Source of the DNA: an uncultured Bacteroidales bacterium
GTDB taxonomy: Bacteria; Bacteroidota; Bacteroidia; Bacteroidales; P3
Assembly: GCA_900316965.1 (NCBI GenBank)
Contig: ONEY01000011.1
Location: 1 to 56,510 of the forward strand
Length of the DNA stretch: 56,510 bases
Direction of reading: 5' to 3'
Both the position numbers and the translations under genes were made by a program. Position 1 is the first letter of the stretch; each line of letters starts with the position of its first letter. Shown here one piece after another: positions 23,401 through 31,432 of the stretch. The notes under the pieces were generated by a model that saw only the letters and a program-made list of their open reading frames with translations, did no database searches and had not been told where the DNA came from.

Positions 23401-26129
23401 GTGTGGACAACCTCGCCATAGCGGTGTCGTATCACGGCTCGCAATATTCGACTCTATGGAATTATCATTACAATACTGTCGATAGCGCTGTGTTGAATCG
23501 CTATGACGATAATGACGTAAGCTTCGGCAACCATCCGGGCAACACAACTTCAGACAACCATTCATCTTTGTCTGCAAGGCTGCCTGTGATGCGTATGTCT
23601 ATCTCAAACAATGTCACCTTCTGCATAATGCCGACTGCTTTCACAGCCAACGAGGTCTATTCCGACAGCGTGGCGCTGCATTGGAGCCGCCGTGCCGCAG
23701 ATTCTCTCTATCTTGTCAGCTACAACTCTTTAGACAGTATTGAATCGGGCTCTTTTGTTACCGTCGACACTACGATAACCATTACAGGACTGACCCAGCT
23801 GAAATCATATATCTTCAAGCTGCGCGCCATCTGCACCAGCGGCGACACATCGCTGGCAAGCATCCTGAATGTCAATACTCCTGAACGCTGCCTTTCGCCC
23901 TCCGATATACATATTGTCAATCCCAACTCGGCCGATGCCGCAATGGTTTGCTGGCGCGCTGCCGAGGGCACTTCTCAATGGCAAGTCTCCTACGGAGCCG
24001 GTCTTACCAACCCCGATGCCGGCGCGCTTGCCGCAACCAACGACACATCCTATATGCTGCCAACCCTCATTGCAGGGCAGAACTACAACGTCTTTGTCCG
24101 CACCGTATGTGGTGCTGGCGACACAGGCTTCTGGAACGGCCCTGTATCTTTCATGGCAGGAGTGCTGACTATGCTTCCGGGCCGCACCGATACTATCGTC
24201 ACTTGCAACACTATGATTAAAGATACCAACGTTTTCGCCGACGATACCTTGGTAATCTTCCCGTCAACACCCAACTCGTTGGCAGCCGTTCATGGCACCG
24301 TGAGCTTGCAACCCTACAACAACTGGGTGTTGAAGGTCAACGTGTACGACGGCGTCGGTACCGACGGCACTCTCCTGGGAACGTATACGGGTGATACGGT
24401 TATGCCTACCCACATCTCCACCCAGGGTCCTCTGACTCTTGTCTTCAGTTGTCACGACTACTACGACGGCGGTTTCCAACTCTATGTCTCGTGTCTGCCT
24501 GACAACGGCTGCCACGCTTCACCTCGCGTAGTAGCTCACCATCCGCTCGATACGTCGGTGTCGCTCAAATGGCTCTATCTCGACGAGATGCCTGCAAGCT
24601 TCACCGTTGCCTATGCTCCTGTCGAAGTCTTCGACACAAGCTACGCCTCGACCTATCAGGTTGTCAGCGGCATAACCGATACGGCTTTCATCCTTCCCGG
24701 TCTGCTTACGGGAACACACTATATGGTAGCTGTACGTGCCGAATGCGGCAACGGTCAGCATAGCCGTTGGACACTTTCCAACGACTTCTATACATCGTGT
24801 ATGGCTATCACTCGCGACAATCTGCCCTTCACCGAAGACTTCTCCTCGTGGGGTGGAGCTTCGTTCCAAACGCTGAACGGAGCCATCGCTCCTTGCTGGT
24901 ACTTCAACAGCACAGGCTATGCTAACACGGCCTACGTCTATCATAACAGCCCTAACAACACGGATCTGAACCATTACGTCACTATGAAACACTACGGCAA
25001 CGGCTATTCCTATCTGGTGCTGCCTCTCTTTGCCGATAGCGTTGCCGACCTTACCGTCTCGTATGCAGCTCAGAACGACTATACGGGCTTTTATGACCAG
25101 TATGTAGAGGTTGTAGAAATCGGCGTGCTCGACGACCCACGCGACTTCAGCACCTATACGCCAATTTCGCGCGACTCGCTGGTTGGCGATTCTGTACACT
25201 ATTTCACCAAGCACCTCGACAGCTATACCGGCAGTGGACGTTACATCGCCATTGTGGCTCCGTTGATGTCCGACTATCACAGCGGTTACGGCCTGAATGT
25301 GGCACAGATTCAGGTCACTATGGACCTGCCTTGTATGCCTCCGATTAATATCAATGTCGACTCTGTATCACAGCATGAAGCGACGCTTACGGTTGTCGAC
25401 ACCACACAACCTGCCAGCCGTACATTCGTCTATGGTACATCGTCCTCGTTCTCGCAATCCGATAGCACCTTTACGACCGACCTCAACCCTGTGACCATCA
25501 GCGGCCTGCAACCTGGCAAGAGGTACTATGTGTGGGTACGCAACAATAACACAATCGACCGCGCCGATCACAGTAGCCCTTGGACAGGTCCTGTCTCGTT
25601 CGAAACCGTCGGTGATCCGCAGCCGAACTATTACCAGGCAACAGCATTCTCAAACGATTCTTCCATAGGAACTGTCGAGATCAATGTCGAGAGTGGAACA
25701 CAGGATGCCTCAAACTCAAATATGTTCTCTGAAGGCTCGAGGCTCATCTTTACGGCTTTGCCCATTGGATCTGCATCACGGTTCCTCTATTGGAACGACG
25801 GCGACACCACTAATCCCCGCCTTGTGACGTTGAACCAAGACACATCGTTGACTGCCTATTTCACAGTCGACACCACGACAGAAAGCATTGTTTCTCCGCA
25901 CTTCGATTTCAACATGGCGCCCAATCCAGCCAACTCTGAAGTGACTCTGACGGCTACACAAATCATTCTTTCGGTCGATTGCTACGACCTCCAAGGACGT
26001 TGCGTTGCAAGCTTTAAGCCCTCAGCGCCATTATTCACTCTTAACGTCGCCAACTGGCCAAACGGTATTTATATAATCAAAGTCTCCTGCGGAACTGTTA
26101 CAGCTGTAAAGAAACTGATAGTGAAATAG
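20484..26129 (+). CDS. Giant secreted FN3-repeat protein with T9SS type A sorting domain
   Basis: An 1,881-residue exported protein; I choose ATG 20484 because it begins the signal peptide MKKIFSILILAAGLFASANAQ. Several FN3-like repeats are marked by the strand TYxVxVRAxC (for example YQVNVRTVCDSG, YNIRVRAVCGADD, YNVFVRTVCGAGD). Between them are two copies of a module of about 190 residues (nt about 21940-22470 and 23050-23610) with HTWTQMIYP/HSLTQTIYP, then IDTVWFY/IDTLWFS and PFFYNGVDELAVV/PFYYNGVDNLAIA. A CUB-like piece and a choice-of-anchor J-like jelly roll (LPFTEDFSSWG, about residue 1,450) follow, then one InlB-B-like repeat, then a type A sorting domain (MAPNPANSEVTL to KKLIVK). It is a surface or secreted protein; ligand unknown. 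Confidence 0.88.
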   Translation: MKKIFSILILAAGLFASANAQNCVVSLPYDVYTTATNVDSCWTLYNASVSNYSIQSSNNSVKSYAVLPLFDMPLSAIHIQLRYSVSDSIPVEIGVMTNAADTNTFQPYDTVYGSGSNILLGNLDFGRWMGTDGHIAIRWRQGYLRRVTLDTVYGCYTPYDVVLSSITATSVTVSWRSRTLGAVGYEVSVTPYHEIGYSTRYTTDNSIIIDSLQPGTYYQVNVRTVCDSGNSYSQYTNVVFCTDCQPVSTLPYRLLHNDLGPTVDVVPYMNVPCWTYIEHPESGYCYWVSPEFDTTQIRMDHLKLTAALRYTNDMGATLQFGTMNNNMQVGSFSHIDGINLQNNVTNASTGALTFYCNDRSAGRLAFRAFIGRIRNLDSIIIEQEVCHPVKNIVVTNRTDHSLTINWTEQGTATRWIVDCAARDDSFSQSLVATAKPFTINGLASHTIYNVTVRAINEGDTSLPCSKQITTAVDSLHALVTVQIGNPGSSYSAHYPIERSFKHSLTQTIYPLTQYSAAGWIDTVWFYCNTSFNGTGQLDTSLTLYLAHFDTTVARNNNDWVELDSLVEVYHANTWLAPGGNRWVPIPLQTPFFYNGVDELAVVFLHSNSVSRYSGDYFSYSSAGNGSLMFKGDASPFPLQQIASDDFLGSRVTNRPVVRFSMVTSSCQNVSNVHIASVDGNAVRLLWNESGNASHWQVSYTANDGSHSGTLFANDSTVCTIGGLHGNHTYKFSVRPICGEGDTGYYFGNVSAYIETCPVPDSVTADVSIDPLLSDQAIVSWRENGSATQWEVAFSEVTGADSASAHSGVVSTSTNPFTLTGLYRNTRYNIRVRAVCGADDSSLWSQPVQIYTNRGSFSHDIVQFGEVGSDYDYRSPINGYYRHTWTQMIYPADSLRTPCYIDTLWFSSASVGNVQPKDTSVTVYMGHTPWNVHPNNTSWFPADSLTAVAHATVMQPQSTGWFAIPLTIPFYYNGVDNLAIAVSYHGSQYSTLWNYHYNTVDSAVLNRYDDNDVSFGNHPGNTTSDNHSSLSARLPVMRMSISNNVTFCIMPTAFTANEVYSDSVALHWSRRAADSLYLVSYNSLDSIESGSFVTVDTTITITGLTQLKSYIFKLRAICTSGDTSLASILNVNTPERCLSPSDIHIVNPNSADAAMVCWRAAEGTSQWQVSYGAGLTNPDAGALAATNDTSYMLPTLIAGQNYNVFVRTVCGAGDTGFWNGPVSFMAGVLTMLPGRTDTIVTCNTMIKDTNVFADDTLVIFPSTPNSLAAVHGTVSLQPYNNWVLKVNVYDGVGTDGTLLGTYTGDTVMPTHISTQGPLTLVFSCHDYYDGGFQLYVSCLPDNGCHASPRVVAHHPLDTSVSLKWLYLDEMPASFTVAYAPVEVFDTSYASTYQVVSGITDTAFILPGLLTGTHYMVAVRAECGNGQHSRWTLSNDFYTSCMAITRDNLPFTEDFSSWGGASFQTLNGAIAPCWYFNSTGYANTAYVYHNSPNNTDLNHYVTMKHYGNGYSYLVLPLFADSVADLTVSYAAQNDYTGFYDQYVEVVEIGVLDDPRDFSTYTPISRDSLVGDSVHYFTKHLDSYTGSGRYIAIVAPLMSDYHSGYGLNVAQIQVTMDLPCMPPININVDSVSQHEATLTVVDTTQPASRTFVYGTSSSFSQSDSTFTTDLNPVTISGLQPGKRYYVWVRNNNTIDRADHSSPWTGPVSFETVGDPQPNYYQATAFSNDSSIGTVEINVESGTQDASNSNMFSEGSRLIFTALPIGSASRFLYWNDGDTTNPRLVTLNQDTSLTAYFTVDTTTESIVSPHFDFNMAPNPANSEVTLTATQIILSVDCYDLQGRCVASFKPSAPLFTLNVANWPNGIYIIKVSCGTVTAVKKLIVK

Positions 26130-26141
26130 GTTAAGTAAGGG

Positions 26142-27044
26142 CTACTTCGTTGCAAAACGGTCTTTCAGTCGCCTTATCACCTCGATGTTGCGAGGTACTT
26201 GAAGGTCGAGAATGCCGTCCTCAAGTGCAATGGTGTGGCCCTTCTTCACAGCCGTGAGTTGGTTATAGGGGGTTGTCTGGCAGAAACGTGCGCTATCCTC
26301 AGCACGAATCAGGATGAAGTCGGGATCGGCGTCCATCAGAGCTTCGATACTGAAGGTCCATCCCTCACTCTCCTCGGCAATGTTCTTGCCACCAGCCATA
26401 TTTATAATATCGTTGATAAATGTGTTGCCCCCGGCGGTGAAGTTACCTCCTGTACCAAAACCCACAACATAATACACCGTTGGGCGGTGGCCATCGGTGG
26501 CATTATAAGAATCTTTTTCAAGAAGGGTCAGTTGTCGCTTCAACCTTGCATTCAAGCTATCGGCCTGAGCATCGTGACCCACCAAAGAACCTATTTTTGT
26601 GATATTCTGGAAAAGACCGTCAAATTTTGGTTTCTCTATGACACAAACCATAGGCACTCCCATTTCGGCAAACTGACGTACGGTTTTTTCTGGCACCATT
26701 GAGCCACTTATGATAAGATCAGGATTGCGAGAAAGGACCTTCTCCACATTCAAATTACTGATTCCTCCAATATTCTCTATTTGCAACGCTGCTTTAGGAT
26801 AAGTGCAAAACTCAGTGCGACCCACCAAAAGGCTGTCAGCTCCTATAGAAAACATAATTTCTGTCACTGCTGGAGAAAGGGATACTATACGTTGAGGATT
26901 TTGTGGCACATTGACAACACTACCATAGTCATCCGTATATTCATACGTCTCGACATGGTGACTAGTAACAGTGCCATGTCCACAACCTGAAACTGCAGCC
27001 AACATGACCACAGCGATAAAAAACAAAGGAATAAATTTTCTCAT
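26142..27044 (-). CDS. BtuF/HemV-like periplasmic binding lipoprotein of an ABC transporter
   Basis: A 300-residue type III (helical backbone) solute-binding protein with lipobox SGC (C21). The domain starts with PQNPQRIVSLSPAVTEIMFSIG and has the FCTYP loop and the NPDLIISG and DPDFILI strands of the cobalamin/haem/siderophore class. This class delivers B12, haem or Fe-siderophores to a BtuCD-like permease. No permease or ATPase gene is adjacent: the next minus-strand gene upstream is gapA, separated by a terminator, so its partners are elsewhere. Ligand cannot be decided, though the LSPAVTEIMFSIGA motif leans to BtuF-type proteins. It converges with the giant T9SS gene, with 12 bases between them. 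Confidence 0.82.
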   Translation of the reverse strand: MRKFIPLFFIAVVMLAAVSGCGHGTVTSHHVETYEYTDDYGSVVNVPQNPQRIVSLSPAVTEIMFSIGADSLLVGRTEFCTYPKAALQIENIGGISNLNVEKVLSRNPDLIISGSMVPEKTVRQFAEMGVPMVCVIEKPKFDGLFQNITKIGSLVGHDAQADSLNARLKRQLTLLEKDSYNATDGHRPTVYYVVGFGTGGNFTAGGNTFINDIINMAGGKNIAEESEGWTFSIEALMDADPDFILIRAEDSARFCQTTPYNQLTAVKKGHTIALEDGILDLQVPRNIEVIRRLKDRFATK

Positions 27045-27061
27045 CTATTATTAAATAATTG

Positions 27062-27089
27062 AAAAAAGAGGGTGTCAAAAGGCACCCTC
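27062..27089 (-). terminator. Intrinsic terminator of gapA
   Basis: GAGGGTG (27068-27074) pairs with CACCCTC (27083-27089). On the minus strand the stem is followed by TTTTTTC. It lies 25 bases past the gapA stop and 18 bases before the binding-protein start, so it separates the two genes. Confidence 0.82.
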
Positions 27090-27114
27090 TTGTCATTATC
27101 ATTATGTAAAACTA

Positions 27115-28122
27115 TTAAAGCAGTTTAGCGAGTTTAGCTGCGAGGTCACCAACGCGGGTGCTATAGCCTTTCTCGTTGTCGTACCAGCTGACAATCTTGA
27201 CAAAGTTGCCATCCATAACCTGTGTAAGGAGGCTGTCGAAAATGCTGCTGTGAGTATTGTCGATGATGTCAATGCTTACGATGGGCTCGTCGACATACTG
27301 GAGGACACCCTTCATTGAACCTTCAGCGGCTTCCTTGATAGCGGCATTGATTTCTTCCTTGGTAACATTGCAGTTGAGCTCAGCAGTGAGGTCAACAACA
27401 GAACCATCAGGAGTAGGAACACGCATAGCAAAGCCATCGAGTTTACCTTTCAGTTCAGGTATTACCAAGCCAACAGCCTTAGCAGCGCCAGAGCTTGTGG
27501 GGATGATGCTGACAGCAGCGGCACGAGCACGACGGAGGTCACTATGAGGCTGGTCGAGGATCTTCTGGTCGTTGGTGTAGCTGTGGACAGTGTTCATAAG
27601 ACCACGCTTGATACCGAACTTGTCATTCAAAACCTTGGCAACAGGTGCAAGGCAGTTGGTGGTGCAGCTAGCGTTGCTGACGAGCTGCATATCCTTGGTG
27701 AGAACACTGTCATTGACACCCATAACTACGGTAGCGTCAACATCATCAGCCTTGCCAGCGGGAACTGTAAGGATAACTTTCTTAGCGCCAGCGTTGATAT
27801 GTTTCATCATCTGCTCACGTTTCTTGAAAAGACCGGTGGATTCAACAACGATATCGACACCGAGTTCACCCCAAGGAAGGTTCTGAGGATCGCGCTCTGC
27901 ATAGATTTTCACTTTCTTGCCATTAACCACAAGGCAGTCACCTTCAGCGTGAACTTCACCGTCGAAGTTGTCATGCACGGAGTCATATTTGAACAGATAA
28001 GCCAGTGTATCGGCGCTGGTGAGGTCATTGATAGCCACGATTTCAAGCTCGGGATGAGCAAGCATGGCGCGGAAAGACATTCTTCCAATTCGGCCGAAGC
28101 CATTGATTGCTACTTTTGCCAT
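27115..28122 (-). CDS. gapA: Type I glyceraldehyde-3-phosphate dehydrogenase
   Basis: A 335-residue GAPDH of standard length. The N-terminal Rossmann motif AINGFGRIGRMSFRA, the catalytic cysteine in SNASCTTNCLAP, and WYDNEKGYSTRVGDL near the C-terminus are diagnostic. The Asp in AINDLTSAD indicates NAD use. It catalyses the phosphorylating oxidation of glyceraldehyde-3-phosphate in cytosolic glycolysis and runs in reverse in gluconeogenesis. The gene appears monocistronic, with a -7 element upstream and a terminator downstream. Confidence 0.97.
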   Translation of the reverse strand: MAKVAINGFGRIGRMSFRAMLAHPELEIVAINDLTSADTLAYLFKYDSVHDNFDGEVHAEGDCLVVNGKKVKIYAERDPQNLPWGELGVDIVVESTGLFKKREQMMKHINAGAKKVILTVPAGKADDVDATVVMGVNDSVLTKDMQLVSNASCTTNCLAPVAKVLNDKFGIKRGLMNTVHSYTNDQKILDQPHSDLRRARAAAVSIIPTSSGAAKAVGLVIPELKGKLDGFAMRVPTPDGSVVDLTAELNCNVTKEEINAAIKEAAEGSMKGVLQYVDEPIVSIDIIDNTHSSIFDSLLTQVMDGNFVKIVSWYDNEKGYSTRVGDLAAKLAKLL

Positions 28123-28175
28123 ATTGTATTGTTATTTAAATGTTTAATAAATAATTATCATTTATTTGCGGATTA

Positions 28176-28183
28176 CAAATATA
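28176..28183 (-). promoter_or_regulatory. Putative -7 element (TATATTTG) of gapA
   Basis: CAAATATA on the plus strand reads TATATTTG on the minus strand, 54 bases upstream of the gapA start. It matches the TAnnTTTG consensus; no clear -33 element. Confidence 0.45.
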
Positions 28184-28426
28184 CACATTTTTTGATAAAT
28201 AAGAATAATTATTTCACTTCTATTATTTCTATGCACAAAAAGTCTCTGGATTCATCAAATAAAACGATGCATAAGTAGTCAATAAACAAATGATATTCAG
28301 AACTCGGAAAATGAATTATGAATTATTGATTATTCAAAACACAATAATTCGGGAATTGAGATTACTAATAAAAGTGTTTTAAAGCATTTATGCGCTATTT
28401 TATTTTTTTATTTATTTTTGCATTTG

Positions 28427-28553
28427 AGATTAAAGCAGCCAATTATGCATTAATTTATTAGCATTCAATTTTTAAGTCACACAAAACCGTACACAGACTC
28501 TTTTAAGAAGAGCCTTGAAAGGGAGGATTATGCGGTTTTGTGTGGCTTTTTTT
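28427..28553 (+). ncRNA. Probable small structured RNA, family unknown
   Basis: AGTCACACAAAACCG (28475-28489) pairs over 15 bp, with one G-U, with CGGTTTTGTGTGGCT (28533-28547), followed at once by a run of seven T. Inside the closing stem are CTCTT/AAGAG (28498-28510) and CCT/AGG (28513-28522) hairpins, so a three-way junction is possible. A TATTTTTG -7 motif at 28413-28420 would start the transcript near 28427, giving about 127 nt. It could be a free sRNA or a leader/attenuator for the gene at 28677. It does not match 4.5S RNA, tmRNA or RNase P motifs that I know. The 5' end is inferred. Confidence 0.5.
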
Positions 28554-28676
28554 GATGCCATAACATAAATGTTGCCGCCACTGCCGAGAGTTCTTTGACA
28601 TAACACCTTACTGCAGCAAGCATGTAGCAACATCCTCCCTACCCTTACATTTTTATTAATAATAAAAAATCAAGGT

Positions 28677-29180
28677 ATGAGAGAACACAAAAAAAACAAA
28701 ATCAACAAAGAATGGATGGCATGGAGCAACGGAGATGAAATACATCTGTCACCAAATGTACGTCGTCAAGTTGACAACTACGGAGCAAAAATAATTGACT
28801 ATCAATACCGTTTAGACGAGGGATATGAGATATACCACAGCGAATCATATGTGGTTCTTCACAAATGCAGGCTCAGAGAATATGAAGCCGATCACTATTG
28901 GGAACTAGGGGAACACCTTAACGCATTGAACGAAATGATGAAGGCTGCCACATACACCCTTCCCGATGACGAACCTGAATTTGAGGATGTTCAATGGCTA
29001 AACCCATCAGAAATGCTTTATTGGCATCCAAACGTAAAAGAATTTCTCCGCTTGGCACTCCGTTGTCGCGATTATTGCAAACGCGACTCTCGACTCTGGC
29101 CAATATTCAATGGTAGTTGGGTGGAACAGTCTCACAGCAATTATTTGAAAACACTAGGAGAATGGGTGCACTCATTATAG
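28677..29180 (+). CDS. Hypothetical cytosolic protein
   Basis: I do not recognise this 167-residue protein. It has a basic N-terminus (MREHKKNKINKEW) and no signal peptide or membrane span. The middle region is rich in Tyr, His, Glu and Trp (YRLDEGYEIYHSESYVVLH, YEADHYWELGEHLNALNEMM). The C-terminal part contains WLNPSEMLYWHPN and several cysteines (LRCRDYCKRDSRLW). Acidic and aromatic content is typical of a soluble alpha-helical protein. The continuous frame, sensible start after an intergenic region and tail-to-tail position 7 bases from queG support a real gene. It may be controlled by the structured RNA upstream. Confidence 0.65.
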   Translation: MREHKKNKINKEWMAWSNGDEIHLSPNVRRQVDNYGAKIIDYQYRLDEGYEIYHSESYVVLHKCRLREYEADHYWELGEHLNALNEMMKAATYTLPDDEPEFEDVQWLNPSEMLYWHPNVKEFLRLALRCRDYCKRDSRLWPIFNGSWVEQSHSNYLKTLGEWVHSL

Positions 29181-29187
29181 ACAGGCA

Positions 29188-30126
29188 CTACTTGCAAACA
29201 TCAATATTGCGGCGCCATTGCCAATATTTGATTCGCGACATAGCCGAATGCTTTGTAAAGCTACGGAAGCTGTCGGCATCACTATCGGCAAGCGCCTCCA
29301 ACTCTGCCTTACGCTGGTCGTCAAGATGAAATGACACCGGCGCAAGGCGATTGTAAGGGCACACCATCTGACAGATATCGCACCCATAGGCATAGCCTCT
29401 TGTATTTAACTCGGCTGGCAGAGTGTCATCTCGGTTCTCAATAGTGTTGTACGATGTACATCGTCGAGCGTCGAGCATTGAGGCTCCGCTCTCCGATACC
29501 ATTATCGCATTATTAGGACAAGCATCAAGGCAGAGACGACAGTCGCCACAGCCTCCAATAGAAACATTGTCGGCACCACCAACATCAGACATACTTCTAG
29601 GAGTATCATAGCAATCCACAACGGCGGTAGTGACTATCTCTCCCAAAAAACAGTATGAACCATATGTCGGATTTACAAAAAGGGTGTTGCGGCCAATCCA
29701 CCCCAATCCTGCTCGTACCGCCCAATGGCGGTCACTGATAGGTGCTGTGTCGACAAAAGGGCGTCCATCAAAATCGGGATAACGTTCCTTGACACGCGAC
29801 ATCAGGCTATACATCATTCGTTTTAAACGTTCATGATAGTCTTCGCCGTATGCATATTGGGCAATTTTACCTCGTCCCTCCATAAGACGATTGGACTTAT
29901 AAGGCACAAGAACTGAGATAACACTACACGCCCCTTCCACAAGTAACCGTGGGTCTCGCCGCATATCAATGTTACGTTCCATATACTGCATGTCGGCGTT
30001 GAACCCCTTTGCCAACCATTCCTCGAGGGGATATTCATTCTCCTGCAACCTGTCGGCTTTGGATATGCCACATGCCGCAAAGCCAACCTCTGCGGCAATA
30101 GTTTTTACTATAGCAGCGTCAATCAT
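29188..30126 (-). CDS. queG: Epoxyqueuosine reductase QueG
   Basis: A 312-residue protein. It reduces epoxyqueuosine to queuosine at position 34 of tRNAs with GUN anticodons, using cobalamin and two 4Fe-4S clusters. The N-terminal part has VDTAPISDRHWAVRAGLGW, with the conserved Asp, and GWIGRNTLFV. The ferredoxin-like part has CGDCRLCLDACPNNAI and CDICQMVCPYN, which supply the eight cluster cysteines. It lacks the C-terminal HEAT extension of E. coli QueG, as is usual in Bacteroidetes. The usual PVLER segment reads PISDR here. The gene begins 20 bases after the RNA methyltransferase gene and is the last of a nadC-led unit. Confidence 0.92.
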   Translation of the reverse strand: MIDAAIVKTIAAEVGFAACGISKADRLQENEYPLEEWLAKGFNADMQYMERNIDMRRDPRLLVEGACSVISVLVPYKSNRLMEGRGKIAQYAYGEDYHERLKRMMYSLMSRVKERYPDFDGRPFVDTAPISDRHWAVRAGLGWIGRNTLFVNPTYGSYCFLGEIVTTAVVDCYDTPRSMSDVGGADNVSIGGCGDCRLCLDACPNNAIMVSESGASMLDARRCTSYNTIENRDDTLPAELNTRGYAYGCDICQMVCPYNRLAPVSFHLDDQRKAELEALADSDADSFRSFTKHSAMSRIKYWQWRRNIDVCK

Positions 30127-30146
30127 GGGGCCGACAAAGAGGTGTA

Positions 30147-31361
30147 CTATTCGTCCTTATTTTTCTTGCTTCCTGAATAGAGCTCAAACTTCAAGAAACG
30201 ACAGTCGAGGGCACCATTGAAAAGCTGTATTTTCTTGGATGGATGAAGTCCAATATGTTTCATCGCCTCAAAGTCGGAGGTAATCAGCCACACTTCACAT
30301 CGCTCACCATAGAGATTCTTGAACGTGTCGCCAAGTTTTGAATACATATCGTTGAGATCCTCAACCTTAATACGCTCGCCATAAGGCGGATTGGTAACTA
30401 TGATGGTCTTACCCTCGGGAGGTTCCTGATCTTCAAAAGAACCATGATAGAGGAAGACATCCTTGTGCAACTTTGCACCTTTGAGGTTGGCCTCTGCCTG
30501 ACGCAATACATCCATATCTATATCGTTACCCCATATCTCACATTCAAAATCGCCAGCACCAATCTTGCGATCTTCCTGCTCCTTAACGCTCTTCCATTCC
30601 GCTATATTGAAATCGCGCCAACGTTTGAAAGCAAATCTTTCTTGACGATAGTATTGTGCCGGAATGTTATTGGCGAGCATAGCAGCCTCAATGAGGAGTG
30701 TGCCACTACCGCACATCGGGTCGTAGAAATTACAATCGCATTTCCAACCACTGAGTTTTATCATGCCCGCGGCAAGGACCTCATTGATTGGTGCAGCACC
30801 TACAGCAATACGGTAGCCGCGTTTGTGCAATGAGTCGCCGGAGGAGTTCAAAAGCAATGTGACTTTATTGTCGGCAATGTGTAGATTTAACTTGAAATCC
30901 GCGCTTTCAGTATCAATACTGGGTCTTTGGTTGAACATGCGGCGGAAACGGTCCACTATGGCGTCTTTTGTTTTTAGAGCAGCATAGTAGGAATTGGTGA
31001 ATATCTCTCCCGACGTTGTAGAGTCTATCATGAAAGTGCCGTCGACATCAAGAATCTTTTCCCATTTGATACGGCTGACGTTGTCATAGAGTTCTTGCTC
31101 GTTATTGGCCTCGAATTCCGCAAAAGGTTTAAGAATAGCAAGGGCTGTACGACATGTATAATTGGCACGATAAAGCACAAGCATGTCGCCCATGAAGGCC
31201 ACGGCTCGCGTCAACGGTTCAATCTCTGTGGCACCGCATTCGCGCAACTCATCTGCGAGAATTTCCTCGAGTCCGAACATGGTTTTTGCAATCATTTTAA
31301 AACGATTGACTGTCTGAGGCGTGGCAGGCACAGTCCTACCCTTTTCTTTCTGAATAATCAT
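30147..31361 (-). CDS. THUMP-domain class I RNA methyltransferase (RlmL N-half/YpsC-like)
   Basis: A 404-residue protein with an N-terminal ferredoxin-like/THUMP RNA-binding region (about 22-170, MIAKTMFGLEEILADEL) and a C-terminal Rossmann methyltransferase. The SAM motif DPMCGSGTLLIEAAM and the catalytic TNPPYGERI (N6/N2-methylase type) are clear. It corresponds to the first methyltransferase half of E. coli RlmL (23S m2G2445) and to Bacillus YpsC, so it probably methylates 23S rRNA at guanine N2. Translation may begin at the internal Met 23 (nt 31295), which starts the conserved region; the upstream 22 residues are weakly supported. Confidence 0.88.
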   Translation of the reverse strand: MIIQKEKGRTVPATPQTVNRFKMIAKTMFGLEEILADELRECGATEIEPLTRAVAFMGDMLVLYRANYTCRTALAILKPFAEFEANNEQELYDNVSRIKWEKILDVDGTFMIDSTTSGEIFTNSYYAALKTKDAIVDRFRRMFNQRPSIDTESADFKLNLHIADNKVTLLLNSSGDSLHKRGYRIAVGAAPINEVLAAGMIKLSGWKCDCNFYDPMCGSGTLLIEAAMLANNIPAQYYRQERFAFKRWRDFNIAEWKSVKEQEDRKIGAGDFECEIWGNDIDMDVLRQAEANLKGAKLHKDVFLYHGSFEDQEPPEGKTIIVTNPPYGERIKVEDLNDMYSKLGDTFKNLYGERCEVWLITSDFEAMKHIGLHPSKKIQLFNGALDCRFLKFELYSGSKKNKDE

Positions 31362-31432
31362 TGTTAGTTATTTGAGGTTTATTTTAGTGTTATAACTTAA
31401 TATGTCGAATATTTGGCCGCATTGGCTGCCCG

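Larger units (their letters stand above)
28123..28676. other. 554-base intergenic region with a probable structured RNA
   Basis: No protein gene of credible length lies between the divergent gapA and the unknown gene at 28677. The region is A+T rich. It holds the gapA -7 element at 28176-28183, a plus-strand -7-like motif at 28413-28420, and a strong stem-loop ending in a U tract at 28475-28553 (described separately). The last 120 bases before 28677 show nothing clear. Confidence 0.6.

Noticed and set aside
28530..28568. 12-codon open frame with GGGAGG seven bases upstream, inside the structured RNA
   Set aside because: It lies in the closing stem and U tract of the RNA; the Shine-Dalgarno match is likely chance in a lineage that rarely uses it.
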